NCBI RefSeq assembly: GCF_002101675.1
Contig: NZ_LQOY01000207.1
Span: 1 to 64,000 of the forward strand
Source: Mycobacterium gordonae
GTDB lineage: Bacteria > Actinomycetota > Actinomycetes > Mycobacteriales > Mycobacteriaceae
DNA: 64,000 nt
Direction of reading: 5' to 3'
Shown: in pieces, positions 16,292-26,100 of the stretch
Layout: the number at the start of each line of letters is the position of its first letter
Numbering within the stretch: the first letter of the stretch is position 1
Notes under the pieces: model-generated
What the model was told of the DNA's origin: nothing
What the model saw: only the letters and a program-made list of their open reading frames with translations
Database searches by the model: none
Translations under genes and position numbers: made by a program

Positions 16292-16919
16292 CATGTTGCG
16301 CACGAACGACATTCGATTTGTCGATGTGGCCCGCAGCCTAACGGACGCCGAGTGGGCACAACCCAGCCTGTGTGCCGAGTGGAGCAACCACGAGGTGCTG
16401 GCCCACCTGGTGCTGGGATACCGAATGCCGCCGCGTGAGTTGACCGTCGGGATGATCAGCCATCGCGGCTCCTTCGATCGGGCCAACGCCGCGGCGGCCG
16501 CCGATCTGGCCCGGCGGCATAGTCCGGCCGATCTCGTCAACCACTATGCGGCGCTGATCCACCGACCCCGGGGCATCGGACGGGTGTTCCCGCGTCGTCT
16601 GCTGTTGGGCGATCACGTGATTCACGAACTCGATATCATTTTCGCGCTGGGCCGGCACCCCGGCATCGGGCGCGAGACGTTGGCCGCCGTGCTCGATACG
16701 CAAGTGCGGATACCGAATCCGTTCGTACCCGCAGCGGCCCGAGCGCGGGGCCTGAAACTTCAAGCCGGCGATGCGGATTGGAGCCATGGCGAAGGCGTGC
16801 GGACGGTCAGCGGTACCGCCGCGCACCTGGCGTCGGTGCTTGCCGGTCGGCCGTGGGCGCTGCACCACCTCAGCGGTGACGGCGTGGAGTTATTACGCGC
16901 CCGGGTCTGCGCGCCCTAG
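16281..16919 (+). CDS. DinB-like / mycothiol-dependent maleylpyruvate isomerase-type protein
   Basis: 212 residues from the ATG at 16281 (MSRDMLRTNDIRFVDVARSL). The N-terminal helical bundle shows the family pattern: an early Trp-rich WAQPSLCAEWSNHEVLAHLV with a metal-type His (HEVLAHL), and HVIHELDI near residue 112. Such proteins use or resemble mycothiol-dependent transferases and isomerases that handle electrophilic compounds. It overlaps the hydrolase by 11 bp, and its 3' end overlaps the SnoaL-like gene tail to tail by 27 bp. The reaction is unknown. Confidence 0.75.
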   Translation: MSRDMLRTNDIRFVDVARSLTDAEWAQPSLCAEWSNHEVLAHLVLGYRMPPRELTVGMISHRGSFDRANAAAAADLARRHSPADLVNHYAALIHRPRGIGRVFPRRLLLGDHVIHELDIIFALGRHPGIGRETLAAVLDTQVRIPNPFVPAAARARGLKLQAGDADWSHGEGVRTVSGTAAHLASVLAGRPWALHHLSGDGVELLRARVCAP

Positions 16920-17432
16920 CAACGTGTTCGACGGGAGATCCTTATCGAGTACCTTGTGCGCCTGCGCGGCTCCGGTGACCGGCAGCGACGCCTCGTCCAG
17001 CAAACCGATCTGCACCAGTAGCGAGGCCTGGTCCCAGTAGATCCGCTCATATGCCACGCGCTGTCCCTCGAAGCCCATCACGACGACCACCGGAAGCACG
17101 ACCGCGCGACCGGTGGGCGGCACGCCGGGCAGAAACGTCGGCATTGCGATGTCGTGCGTGAACGACATCACCATCTCCTCGACCACGCGATCGGCGCCGA
17201 CGGTACGGGAGACCGGCGTGATGGTGGTGTCGTCGGGCCAGCTCCCGATGAAGTACCTGCTGTAGAAGTCGGCCACCGCGGCGGCGCCCACGCCGCCCAT
17301 CATGGTGGGGACGTGATTGACGAACGGTTCGGCGGTCATCGTGGCCATGGTCGCCTGCACGTCCATGGTGACGAACTCGCTGGCCACATGCTCGTCGAAG
17401 ACCACACTCAGATCGTCCGCAGCGCTACTCAT
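16893..17432 (-). CDS. SnoaL/NTF2-like fold protein
   Basis: 179 residues beginning MSSAADDLSVVFDEHVASEF; the start ATG lies within the last codons of rsmE (8-bp overlap), favouring co-transcription with rsmE. The pattern of an N-terminal helix set, FVNHVPTMMGGVGAAAVADFY, and later strands (MPVVVVMGFEGQRVAYERIYWD region) fits the SnoaL-like ester cyclase/NTF2 superfamily. Function is unknown. It has no counterpart in the rsmE region of M. tuberculosis as I recall it. Confidence 0.72.
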   Translation of the reverse strand: MSSAADDLSVVFDEHVASEFVTMDVQATMATMTAEPFVNHVPTMMGGVGAAAVADFYSRYFIGSWPDDTTITPVSRTVGADRVVEEMVMSFTHDIAMPTFLPGVPPTGRAVVLPVVVVMGFEGQRVAYERIYWDQASLLVQIGLLDEASLPVTGAAQAHKVLDKDLPSNTLLGRADPGA

Positions 17433-18207
17433 GACCGTCCCTTTCGCCATCGAGCGGTGCAGCATCCCAGCGCGGAGTCAGTACGCCGAGCGCACCGAGC
17501 GCCACCGCGGCGGCGGTCGAGGTGCGCAGCACCGTGGGGCCCAACCGTACCGTGACCGCGCCCGCGCCGGTCAGCGCGGCGATCTCCTCGGGCGCTATGC
17601 CGCCTTCCGGCCCGACCACCAGCATCACCGAATTCGGCTGCGCCACAGCCACATCGGCGATGCGATCGGTCGCGGACTCGTGCAGCGCCAGCACCGTGCC
17701 ACCGGCTTCGACCTGCGCACGCACCCGCGCGGTCAGCGCCTTTGTCGACAACACGCCGTCGACCGGCGGGATGTGTGCCCGGCGGGACTGCCGGGCCGCC
17801 GAGCGTGCCACCGCCCGCCACCGGCGCAGGCCTTTGTCGACGCGCGCGCCTTCCCACGTGGCGACACAACGCGCCGCCTGCCAGGCTACGAACGCGTCGG
17901 CACCGGCCTCGGTGGCCAACTCGACCGCAAGTTCGGACCGCTCGGACTTCGGCAGCGCCTGTACAACCGTTACCGGCGGTGTGCCGGGTTCGCGAGTCCA
18001 GCGAGTCTGCACGCGGGCCCGAAGTCCTTCGCGCCCAGCGTGTTCCACCAGGCACCGGGCGAGCCCACCGGCACCGTCGCCGAGCACCAACTCCTCGCCG
18101 GGACGGATTCGCCGCACGGTGGCCGCGTGAAAGCCTTCGTCACCGTCTACGACGGCCAGTGCGCCGACGTCGGGCAGCGCATCGACATAGAACAGCGTGG
18201 CCACCAT
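17425..18207 (-). CDS. rsmE: 16S rRNA m3U1498 methyltransferase
   Basis: A SPOUT-class methyltransferase that modifies U1498 in the decoding centre of 16S rRNA. The N-terminal PUA-like domain (about 1-75, MVATLFYVDALPDVGALAVV) is followed by the knotted catalytic domain with VMLVVGPEGGIAPEEI and VRLGPTVLRTSTAAAVAL, the SAM-binding trefoil-knot motifs. The length of 260 fits Rv2372c. It lies downstream of dnaJ2 with a 15-bp gap, continuing the hrcA-dnaJ2-rsmE operon. Confidence 0.95.
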   Translation of the reverse strand: MVATLFYVDALPDVGALAVVDGDEGFHAATVRRIRPGEELVLGDGAGGLARCLVEHAGREGLRARVQTRWTREPGTPPVTVVQALPKSERSELAVELATEAGADAFVAWQAARCVATWEGARVDKGLRRWRAVARSAARQSRRAHIPPVDGVLSTKALTARVRAQVEAGGTVLALHESATDRIADVAVAQPNSVMLVVGPEGGIAPEEIAALTGAGAVTVRLGPTVLRTSTAAAVALGALGVLTPRWDAAPLDGERDGHE

Positions 18208-18222
18208 GTGAGCCGCGAAAGG

Positions 18223-19374
18223 TCAGCGGCCGGTGAAGGTTTCACGCAGGCGGCTGAACAGCCCGCCGTTGTTGGCGTGCGACGAGCGGACCTCGGCCAC
18301 GTCACGGTTGCGGCGGTTCTTCAGCTCCCGCAAGAGCTCGGTGTCGTGGTTGTCCAGCCGGGTGGGGACCACCACCTCGACGTGCACGTGGAGGTCACCG
18401 CGGGTGCTGGACCGCAGATGCGGCATCCCGCGCCCGCGCAGCGTGATCACCGCGCCTGGCTGGGTGCCGGGCGGGATGACGATCTCACTGGTGCCGTCCA
18501 GGATGGCGTCCAGGCTGACGCTGACGCCGAGTGCGGCGTCGACCATCGGCACCGACACCGTGCAGTGCAGGTCGTCACCCTCCCGGGCGAAAATGTCGTG
18601 GGCCTGCTCGTGCACTTCGACGTACAGGTCGCCGGCCGGTCCGCCGCCGGGACCCACCTCACCCTGCGCGGCGAGCCGGACTCGCATGCCCTCCGCCACC
18701 CCGGCCGGAATCTTGACGGTGATGTCCCGCCGCGCCCGCACCCGGCCGTCTCCCATGCACTGGTAACACGGGTCGGGAATGACCACTCCCACGCCGCGGC
18801 AGGTCGGACACGGCCGCGACGTCAGCATCTGACCCAGCAGCGAACGCTGGACGGTTTGCACCTCGCCGCGACCGGCACAGGTGTCACAGGGCACCGGTGC
18901 CGAATCACCGTTGGTGCCCTTGCCCTGGCAGCGGTCACACAGCACCGCGGTGTCCACGGTGACCTGCTTGGTGACGCCGGTCGCGCACTCCTCGAGGTCC
19001 AGGCGCATGCGCAGCAGCGAGTCCGAACCCGGCCGCACCCGGCCGATCGGACCGCGGCCCGCGCCGCCGGCGAAGCCACCGCCGCCTCCGAAGAACGCCT
19101 CGAAGACATCACCCAGTCCGCCGAAACCACCGAATCCGCCGCCGGCGGCGGCGGCGTTCTCCAGCGGGTCGCCACCCAGGTCGACGATGCGGCGCTTCTC
19201 CGGATCGCTGAGCACCTCGTAGGCGACGCTGATGTCCTTGAATCGCGCCTGCGCTTCCTCGTCGGGATTGACGTCGGGATGCAGTTCGCGCGCCAGCTTG
19301 CGGTAGGCGCGTTTGATCTCCGCGTCGCTGGCGCCTCTGTTGACGCCGAGTAGCCCGTAGTAATCGCGTGCCAC
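18223..19374 (-). CDS. dnaJ2: Chaperone protein DnaJ (second copy, DnaJ2)
   Basis: 383-residue type I DnaJ co-chaperone of DnaK. The J domain (MARDYYGLLGVNRGASDAEI) contains the HPD triplet in LHPDVNPDE, followed by a Gly/Phe-rich linker (about 75-105), four zinc-finger repeats (CDRCQGKG, CDTCAGRG, CPTCRGVG, CYQCMGDG) and the C-terminal substrate-binding domain. Gene order hrcA-dnaJ2-rsmE is the same as Rv2374c-Rv2372c. The intergenic gap to hrcA is 71 bp. Confidence 0.96.
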   Translation of the reverse strand: MARDYYGLLGVNRGASDAEIKRAYRKLARELHPDVNPDEEAQARFKDISVAYEVLSDPEKRRIVDLGGDPLENAAAAGGGFGGFGGLGDVFEAFFGGGGGFAGGAGRGPIGRVRPGSDSLLRMRLDLEECATGVTKQVTVDTAVLCDRCQGKGTNGDSAPVPCDTCAGRGEVQTVQRSLLGQMLTSRPCPTCRGVGVVIPDPCYQCMGDGRVRARRDITVKIPAGVAEGMRVRLAAQGEVGPGGGPAGDLYVEVHEQAHDIFAREGDDLHCTVSVPMVDAALGVSVSLDAILDGTSEIVIPPGTQPGAVITLRGRGMPHLRSSTRGDLHVHVEVVVPTRLDNHDTELLRELKNRRNRDVAEVRSSHANNGGLFSRLRETFTGR

Positions 19375-19445
19375 GATTCGCCTTTCTAGGCTTGTTGTGG
19401 CCGCCAGTCAGGCGGCCATCCAGAAAATCCGTGCCGGGTGCGCGC

Positions 19446-20477
19446 TCATCGAGCACCCAGAACTTCGCCGATATACATAGCAACCGCGGCAACACTGGCC
19501 ATAGTTCCCGGATAATCCATGCGCGTGGGCCCCAACACTCCCATACCGCCGTAGACGATGTCGTTGGTGCCGTAGGCGGTGGACACCATCGAGGTACCGG
19601 CCATCTGCTCGGCCTCCGTCTCGTGGCCGATGCGTACCGTGACCTTCCCGGCTTCCTGCTGGGCCGCCAGTAACCGCAGCACCACCACCTGCTCCTCCAA
19701 GGCCTCCAGGATGGAGCGCAGCGAGCCACCGAAGTCGGCGGCATTGCGGGTCAAGTTGGCGGTGCCGCCCAGCAGCAGGCGTTCCTCGGTGTGCTCCACC
19801 AGGGATTCGAGCAGCACCGTGGCCGAACGACCGACGGCGTCGCCGAGCCCGTCTCCCCCGTGCAGCCGCCCCGCCAGGTCGGCCACCGCAACCGAGGCCG
19901 CCGAGAGCCGCTTGCCGACTAACGCCTGACCGAGCATCTCCCGCAGTTGCGCGAGCTGGTGGTCGTCGATGACGTCGCCGAGTTCGACGATGCGCTGATC
20001 CACCCGGCCGGAGTCGGTGATCACCACCATCAACAACCGAGCGGGAGTCAGGGCGATCACTTCCAGGTGGCGGACCGTCGAGGTGGACAGCGTCGGGTAC
20101 TGCACGACGGCGACCTGGCGGGTCAACTGCGCCAGTAGCCGCACCGCACGGCGCAGCACGTCATCGAGGTCGACGCCGGACTCCAGGAAGCCCTGAATCG
20201 CGCGTCGTTCCGCCGAGGACAGCGGTTTGACGTCATCGAGACGGTCGACGAACTCGCGGTAACCCTTCTCCGTCGGAACCCGGCCGGAGCTGGTGTGCGG
20301 CTGGGTGATGTAGCCCTCGGCCTCCAGCACCGCCATGTCATTGCGGATGGTCGCGCTGGATACACCCAGGTTGTGCCGCTCGACCAGGGACTTCGACCCG
20401 ATCGGTTCGTGAGTGGCGACGAAGTCGGCGACGATGGCGTGCAACACCTGGAAGCGACGCTCGTCAGCGCTACCCAT
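19446..20477 (-). CDS. hrcA: Heat-inducible transcription repressor HrcA
   Basis: 343 residues, the same as Rv2374c. The N-terminal winged helix (FQVLHAIVADFVATHEPIGS, then GVSSATIRNDMAVLEAEGYI) binds CIRCE operators at groEL promoters, and the GAF-like C-terminal domain mediates folding by GroEL. No CIRCE element (TTAGCACTC-N9-GAGTGCTAA) is visible in front of the gene. It heads the hrcA-dnaJ2-rsmE operon and is divergent from the Rv2375-like gene. Confidence 0.95.
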   Translation of the reverse strand: MGSADERRFQVLHAIVADFVATHEPIGSKSLVERHNLGVSSATIRNDMAVLEAEGYITQPHTSSGRVPTEKGYREFVDRLDDVKPLSSAERRAIQGFLESGVDLDDVLRRAVRLLAQLTRQVAVVQYPTLSTSTVRHLEVIALTPARLLMVVITDSGRVDQRIVELGDVIDDHQLAQLREMLGQALVGKRLSAASVAVADLAGRLHGGDGLGDAVGRSATVLLESLVEHTEERLLLGGTANLTRNAADFGGSLRSILEALEEQVVVLRLLAAQQEAGKVTVRIGHETEAEQMAGTSMVSTAYGTNDIVYGGMGVLGPTRMDYPGTMASVAAVAMYIGEVLGAR

Positions 20478-20626
20478 TGCCTGTCACCCCCATCTTCATC
20501 TACCGGCCGCGTTCATTTTACGGGCTCGACGGGATCTGACCTGCCAACGGCTGATCCGCGGCTAATACCCCATCGGCCCGGCGCGGCAGATAGCCTTTGG
20601 CGAAACTCAGGCGAAAGCGACTGTCG

Positions 20627-20935
20627 ATGATCTTCAAGGGCGTGCGGGACGGCAAGCCGTATCCCGAACACGGGTTGTCCTACAAGGATTGGTCTCAGAT
20701 ACCACCGCAGCAGATCCGCCTCGACGAATTGGTCACCACCACGACGGTGCTGGCGCTGGACCGCCTGCTGTCGGAGGATTCCACCTTCTACGGGGACCTT
20801 TTCCCGCACGCGGTGAAGTGGCGCGGCATCATCTACCTCGAGGACGGGCTGCACCGCGCCGTGCGGGCGGCGTTACGAAATCGGGTCGTGCTGCATGCCC
20901 GCGTTTACGACATGGACATGGGCCTACCCAACTGA
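20627..20935 (+). CDS. Conserved hypothetical protein (Rv2375-like)
   Basis: 102 residues starting MIFKGVRDGKPYPEHGLSYK; the ATG at 20627 is preferred over a TTG 30 bp upstream because it matches the M. tuberculosis start. Conserved-looking blocks are WSQIPPQQIRLDELVTTTTV and EDGLHRAVRAALRNR. No catalytic motif or membrane segment is seen. It is small, probably cytosolic, and always next to hrcA in the mycobacteria I know. It converges on cfp2 across a strong hairpin terminator. Function unknown. Confidence 0.85.
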   Translation: MIFKGVRDGKPYPEHGLSYKDWSQIPPQQIRLDELVTTTTVLALDRLLSEDSTFYGDLFPHAVKWRGIIYLEDGLHRAVRAALRNRVVLHARVYDMDMGLPN

Positions 20936-20960
20936 GCCGGTCACATTTGCGCGGCGCGAG

Positions 20961-21010
20961 CAGACGCAGGAGCCCCCTTTTCGGGCTCGAAAAGGGGGCT
21001 CCTGCGTCTG
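20961..21010. terminator. Bidirectional hairpin terminator with perfect 21-bp arms
   Basis: Bases 20961-20981 are the exact reverse complement of 20990-21010, with an 8-base loop. The inner arm ends carry TTTT/AAAA, so on either strand the stem ends next to A/T-rich bases. It lies between the convergent Rv2375-like gene (stop 20935) and cfp2 (stop 21019) and would terminate both. Confidence 0.9.
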
Positions 21011-21018
21011 GTCGCGGG

Positions 21019-21519
21019 TCAGCGTGACGCCGCCTGCAGCAGCTCCATCGCGGAACTGCGCGATAGCACCCAGCTGCCCTGGTTGACGAACGTGACGCTC
21101 TGGGTCACCGGAGGCGAGAGCTTCGGACCCGACACCGCCACATCGGCGGTGGCCGAATTGGCCGCGGCCGGCTGGATGTTGGTCACGTTGAACGCCAAGG
21201 GCAGATCGCCGTTCTTGGCAGCCTTCTTCAGCTGGTGGTCGGCGATGTGCGCCTCGGTGCCGCCTATGCCGCCTTCGACCAGATCGCTCTTGTTGGCGAA
21301 CGGCACGTTGGGGTCGGCCAGGCTGGTGAGGATGCCGGTCAGCTGCGCGGAGCTCGGCAGGCCCGCCGGTGCCGGCGCCGGGTCCTGAGGCAGCGGTGCA
21401 CCGAAAACGACTGGTTGCACCTGGTAGGCGACTGGGCTGGTGATGGCCGTCACACCCGCGGCTGCGGCGCCGATTGCGGCGACCGCCGCAGCACCGACGG
21501 CCAGCGACTTGATGGTCAT
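21019..21519 (-). CDS. cfp2: Low-molecular-weight secreted antigen Cfp2 (MTB12-like)
   Basis: 166-residue-class secreted protein (165 here). The start is the ATG at 21519, preceded by GAGGGGG. A Sec-type signal peptide is clear: MTIKSLAVGAAAVAAIGAAA, ending near residue 28. The mature part, with VVFGAPLPQDPAPAP and the conserved LVEGGIGGTEAHIADHQLKK, matches the MTB12/Cfp2 culture-filtrate antigen. It probably has an NTF2-like fold; its biochemical role is unknown. It is Rv2376c in M. tuberculosis, where mbtH follows directly; here a SagB-like gene follows instead. Confidence 0.92.
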   Translation of the reverse strand: MTIKSLAVGAAAVAAIGAAAAGVTAITSPVAYQVQPVVFGAPLPQDPAPAPAGLPSSAQLTGILTSLADPNVPFANKSDLVEGGIGGTEAHIADHQLKKAAKNGDLPLAFNVTNIQPAAANSATADVAVSGPKLSPPVTQSVTFVNQGSWVLSRSSAMELLQAASR

Positions 21520-21756
21520 ATGGATCCCCCTCGAATTCGCACGCAGCGGCGGGAACATCGCTGAGCCGGCGCCACCCGCGTGTGGTGTATTTGTGCAGCT
21601 TGTGACTGTTGTTTCGTTTGGTAGCTTAATTATGTTACGTCCACGCTCCCGCTAACTCGACTGCGGTGGCTGTGCCGCAGCTGTGCGGGAGCTATGAATG
21701 TTGAGCGGCCGGCCACGGTCAGCTGCGGCTGAACCAACAGTGGAAGAGGACGCGCC

Positions 21757-23136
21757 ATGTTCGCCGGCAGATACCCGGACCAGACGAGATTCGCGTTTCG
21801 CCCCGGCATCACCTGCCTGACCACCGGCGCCGGAGCGATACTGCTGAATCCCCCGCACAGCGAGAAGCTGGCCCGGTTGAGCACCGAACAATCGGCAGCG
21901 CTCAAAAGGTTGAACGTGGGCCCGGCGACGGTCTCGGACCTGGCCGGCGCGGGCCCTGGTGCGGCCCAGGCACGTGGCATCGAAGCGCTGATCGACCACC
22001 TGGCCACCCGCGGCTATCTGACCGTCACGTCATGTGGGGACGCGACTGATCTCTACTCGATCATTCCGTTCGGCCGGCCTCCGCCGCGGCCCGATCCGAC
22101 GCCAGGCGCCTCGATGTCGAAATTCGCTGTGCTGCACAGCGACTCGGCCGGGTTTGTGCTGGAGCATCCGCTGGGCTGGTGCGATGTGCGCATCCATACG
22201 CCGCGATTGCTCCCACTGCTGGGCGGCCAGGTGTCGGACTGCCCGGACCTGCCGACCACCGTTGTGTCGCAATTCCTCGACGACCTGAGCTGGGCCGGTG
22301 CGCTCGTCCGTCCCGACGATGAGAAATCTTCCTTCGAGGCGCTGAGCTGGTCCGCCCCGGACCTGTGGTTTCATCGCCGCAGCACCCTCGGCCAGCGCGT
22401 GGTCACCTGGGACGACTTCGGTCCCACGAAATGGGCGAAAGGCCGATTCGCCCAGCCCCCGGGGCGCCGGACCGCCTATCCGGGTGATCCGGTCGCACTG
22501 CCGGTCCCAGATCTCGCGGTTCGGCGTTCGCAGGACCCGCCGCTGGCGGCGGTGATCGAAGATCGGGTCAGCACAAGGGCATTCGACGACGAGCGGCCCA
22601 TCACCGCCGAGCAGTTGGGTGAGTTGCTCTACCGCACCGCGCGGACCCGGGGCACCCAGGCGGCAGCCGCGGGCGAAGAACTGCTGTCTCGTCCGTATCC
22701 CTCCGGTGGCGGCATCTACGAACTGGAGATCTACCCGGTGGTGCGCAGCGTCGCCGGCCTGGAATCCGGTATGTACCACTACGACTCGTTCGAGCATGCA
22801 CTGTGTCCGGTCGCCGCCGCCGATGCGCCGGCCACCACCCAACTGATCAAGCCGGCCGCGGCGACGCTGGCCGGGGGCGCCGAACCGCAGGTGGTCCTGG
22901 TCATCGCGGCACGCGCCGGCCGGATGATGTGGACCTACGAACAGATCGCCTACGCCACCGTCCTCAAGAACGTCGGCGCCCTGATGCAGACCGTCTACCT
23001 GGCCGCGACCGCGATGGGTCTCGGCGTGTGCGCGCAAGGGTTTTCCGACACCGCCGCATTCGTTGCGGCCACCGGAGTCGACGAACGTCAGGAGTGCAGT
23101 GTCGGCAGCATCATCGTCGGGTCCCGCACGCCCTAG
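21757..23136 (+). CDS. SagB-type FMN-dependent dehydrogenase (putative azoline oxidase)
   Basis: 459 residues. The N-terminal half (MFAGRYPDQTRFAFRPGITC) is typical of the extra domain of SagB-type proteins. The C-terminal nitroreductase-like FMN domain starts near 270 (VIEDRVSTRAFDDERPITAE) and includes RPYPSGGGIYELEIYPVV, AYATVLKNVGALMQTVYLAA and GLGVCAQG. In azole peptide pathways such enzymes oxidise oxazolines and thiazolines to azoles. It converges on mbtB, overlapping its stop by 4 bp, and borders the siderophore genes, so oxidation of the MbtB-made ring is a reasonable inference. GAAGAGGA precedes the ATG. M. tuberculosis lacks it here. No IdeR box is seen upstream. Confidence 0.85.
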   Translation: MFAGRYPDQTRFAFRPGITCLTTGAGAILLNPPHSEKLARLSTEQSAALKRLNVGPATVSDLAGAGPGAAQARGIEALIDHLATRGYLTVTSCGDATDLYSIIPFGRPPPRPDPTPGASMSKFAVLHSDSAGFVLEHPLGWCDVRIHTPRLLPLLGGQVSDCPDLPTTVVSQFLDDLSWAGALVRPDDEKSSFEALSWSAPDLWFHRRSTLGQRVVTWDDFGPTKWAKGRFAQPPGRRTAYPGDPVALPVPDLAVRRSQDPPLAAVIEDRVSTRAFDDERPITAEQLGELLYRTARTRGTQAAAAGEELLSRPYPSGGGIYELEIYPVVRSVAGLESGMYHYDSFEHALCPVAAADAPATTQLIKPAAATLAGGAEPQVVLVIAARAGRMMWTYEQIAYATVLKNVGALMQTVYLAATAMGLGVCAQGFSDTAAFVAATGVDERQECSVGSIIVGSRTP

Positions 23137-26100
23137 CCCTCGGCCAAGACCTCCTCGTCGGTCAACGCAGCGATGTCGAGGTAGTGGCGCGCGATGACGG
23201 CCAGGCGTCGCGGCGTGCCGCGCGCCGACTCACGGTCCTCCAAGCGTGCGGCCAGGCCCGCTACCGTGCGGGTGGCGAACAGGTCGGCCACCACCGCATG
23301 ATCGACGTCCAGCCACTCCCGCACCCGCGCGACGACGGCGGTGCCCAATACCGAGTCGCCCCCGAGCGCGAAGAAATCGTCATGCACACCAACCGATTCC
23401 AGCCCCAGCGCCGCGGCGACGAAGTCGGCCAGCGCGGCCTCGAGATCGGTGGGCGCTGCGGTGTCACGGCCTGCGGGGTGTGGTTGCAGGAGCGCGACCA
23501 CCGCGCGACGGTCCAGTTTGCCGTTGGGGGTCAGCGGAATTCGCTCGAGGATTTCGATGCGGGCCGGAATCATGTAACTCGGCAGCAGATCGGCGAGCGC
23601 TTCGGCGACGTCCCCACCGGTCAACGCCGCCGGCTCACCGGCGATCGCCGCAACCAGCATCGGCGCGCCGGCGCCGACGACGGCCGCTACGGCCTGCTGG
23701 ACTCCCGGGACACTACGCAGCGCGTTTTCCACCTCGCCGAGTTCGACGCGGTAGCCGCGGATCTGCACCTGGTGGTCGGCGCGGCCGAGGAATTCGATGG
23801 TGCCGTCTGGCCAGTATCGGGCCATATCGCCCGTCTTGTACCAACGGATGCCGTCGTGTTCGACGAAACGTTGCGCGGTGCGTTCGGGGTCGTGCCGGTA
23901 GCCCGCCGCGACGTTCGCACCACCTACCCAGAGTTCACCCGGAACCCAGTCCAGGCAGTCGCGGCCGGACGGCGAAACCACGCGGCACCGGACATTGCGC
24001 AACGGCACACCGAACGGCACCGTGGCCCAGTGCGCCGGAGGCACGCCCACCACCTCACAAACGGTGCTGTGGATCGCCGTCTCCGTCGCTCCGCCCAGGC
24101 CGGCAAACCGGCAGCCGGGAGCCACCGTCGGTAGTCTGCGGGCCAGCTCGGCGCCCACCCAGTCACCGCCGAGCAGCACCGCCCGCAACGAGCCGAGTCC
24201 CGCCGGGGCCCCCTGCAGGATCATGTCGAGGATGCCCGGAACGCAGTTGAGAATCGAAACCTGGTGGTGGCGAATCAGTCTCACCCAGTGGTCCGCGTCC
24301 GCCTGGGTGGCGTCGACGACGACGACCGCGCCGCCGGCGGAGAACATGCCGAAGATGTCGTACACGGACAGGTCGAACTCGAGCGCGGACACCCCCAGCG
24401 CTCGATCCGACTTGCCTACTTCGAACCACTCGTTGACGGCGTCGATGGTGTTCATCGCCGCGCTGTGCGGAACTTCCACTCCCTTGGGCAGACCCGTCGA
24501 CCCCGAGGTGAACAACAGGTAGGCAATCGCCCCAGTATCCGGAAAGACGGCTTCCGGCAACGGGTTTGGATGGTTGCGCGCGGCATCGACACCGACGCAC
24601 GGGAGGCCCAGCCCGAGGTCGGAGCCCGCGACGGTCAGCGCCGCGACGACGTCCGCGGTTTGCAGTATTCTGGCGCGGCGCTCATCCGGCTGGTCATAGC
24701 CGATGGGCACGTACGTCGCGCCGGCCGCGAGGACGCCCAGCACCGCCGCAATCTGGTCGCGACCTTTGGGTAACTGGACGGCAACGGCGTCGCCAGGCTG
24801 AACGCCGCACGCCCGCAACGCCCCGGCCACCGCGAGCGAATTCTTCGACAGCTCCCGGTAGCTCCAGGCGCCGGCAGCCTCGCCACAGCCCCACAGCACC
24901 GCCGGGTCATTCGGACGACGGGCGGCGTGCTCGTAAAACCCCTGGTGCAGACACCGTCCCGTAACGGGGCCGTCGGTGGAGTTGACGGCCGCCCGCACCG
25001 TCGCCTGCGCGCGCGGTAGCCGCACCGCGGCCTCGGCGTCCCAGCCCGCCTCGCCTTCGGCCAGGCGCCCGACCGCCTCGGTGAACCTGTTGAACATGGC
25101 GTCGACCATGCCGGCCGGGAACGCGGATTCGCGCACGTCCCAATTGATCAGCAACCCGCCGCGCAGTTCGGTGATCTGGACGTCCAGCAGCACCTGCGGA
25201 CCCTGCGAGATGATCCACACCGGTTCGCCGAATGCCTCGACGACGTCCTCGGCGAACAATTCCCCAAGGTCGAGCGCGCTGGTGAACACCACTGGCGCCA
25301 GCACCGGCTCGCCGCGCTGCCGACCCAGGTCGCGCAATACCTCCAGGCCGGAGTAGCAGGAGTGCGAACCGCTTTCGTACATGCTGCGCTGCACGGCGCG
25401 CGCCCGGTCGGCCACCGACATGTTCTCGCCGACGTCGACCTCGAGCATGATCGACGACGTGAAATCTCCTATCACCCGGTCGATGTCGGGGTGCACCGGT
25501 TCGCGTTGAAACAGTGGGACGTTGAGCAGGAACCGGTCCTGCCCAGACCATCCGCCGATGGTGTCGGCGAAGACCGCGGCCAACGCCACGGCCGGGGTGA
25601 CGCCGCGGGCGTGGGCACCCGAAACGAGCTTGTCCTTGGCTTGCGGCGTCAGCCAGTGGTCGTACCGCACGGTGCGATGGGGCGATCCACGCTCGCCCAT
25701 CGGCGCGGTGGGAAGTTCAGGCGCTCCGGGCATTTCGGAAAGGCGCCGCTGCCACCACTGCCGGTCCCGCTCCCGCCTGGCGTCAACGTCGTGACTATGC
25801 CGGCTCTCGACGCGGTAGCGCTGGTAGCTGTAACCGGGCGGCGACAATGTGGCCCCGCGATACAGTCCGGCCAGATCGCCGGTCAGAACGCGGTAACTCA
25901 TCGCATCACCGGCCAGCATGTCGACGTCCAGATGCAAGCGACTACGGTTCCCGTCGCGCAGGGTCAACGTGACGTCGATGACCTGGCCGTCCTCGATTGC
26001 CAACCGCTGATGGGTTTTTCGATCCCGCATGTCGGCCAGCACGGATTCGGCGGTCGAGCGGTCGTGTCCTCGCAGATCCACCACGCTGAACACCGGGCGG

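Noticed and set aside
17317..19353. 678-residue plus-strand ORF opposite rsmE and dnaJ2
   Set aside because: It is the antisense shadow of two well-supported genes; its composition is rich in Arg, His and Gly with no domain pattern.
21600..21660. AT-rich stretch upstream of the SagB-like gene as an IdeR box
   Set aside because: No 19-base register keeps both half-sites of the consensus.
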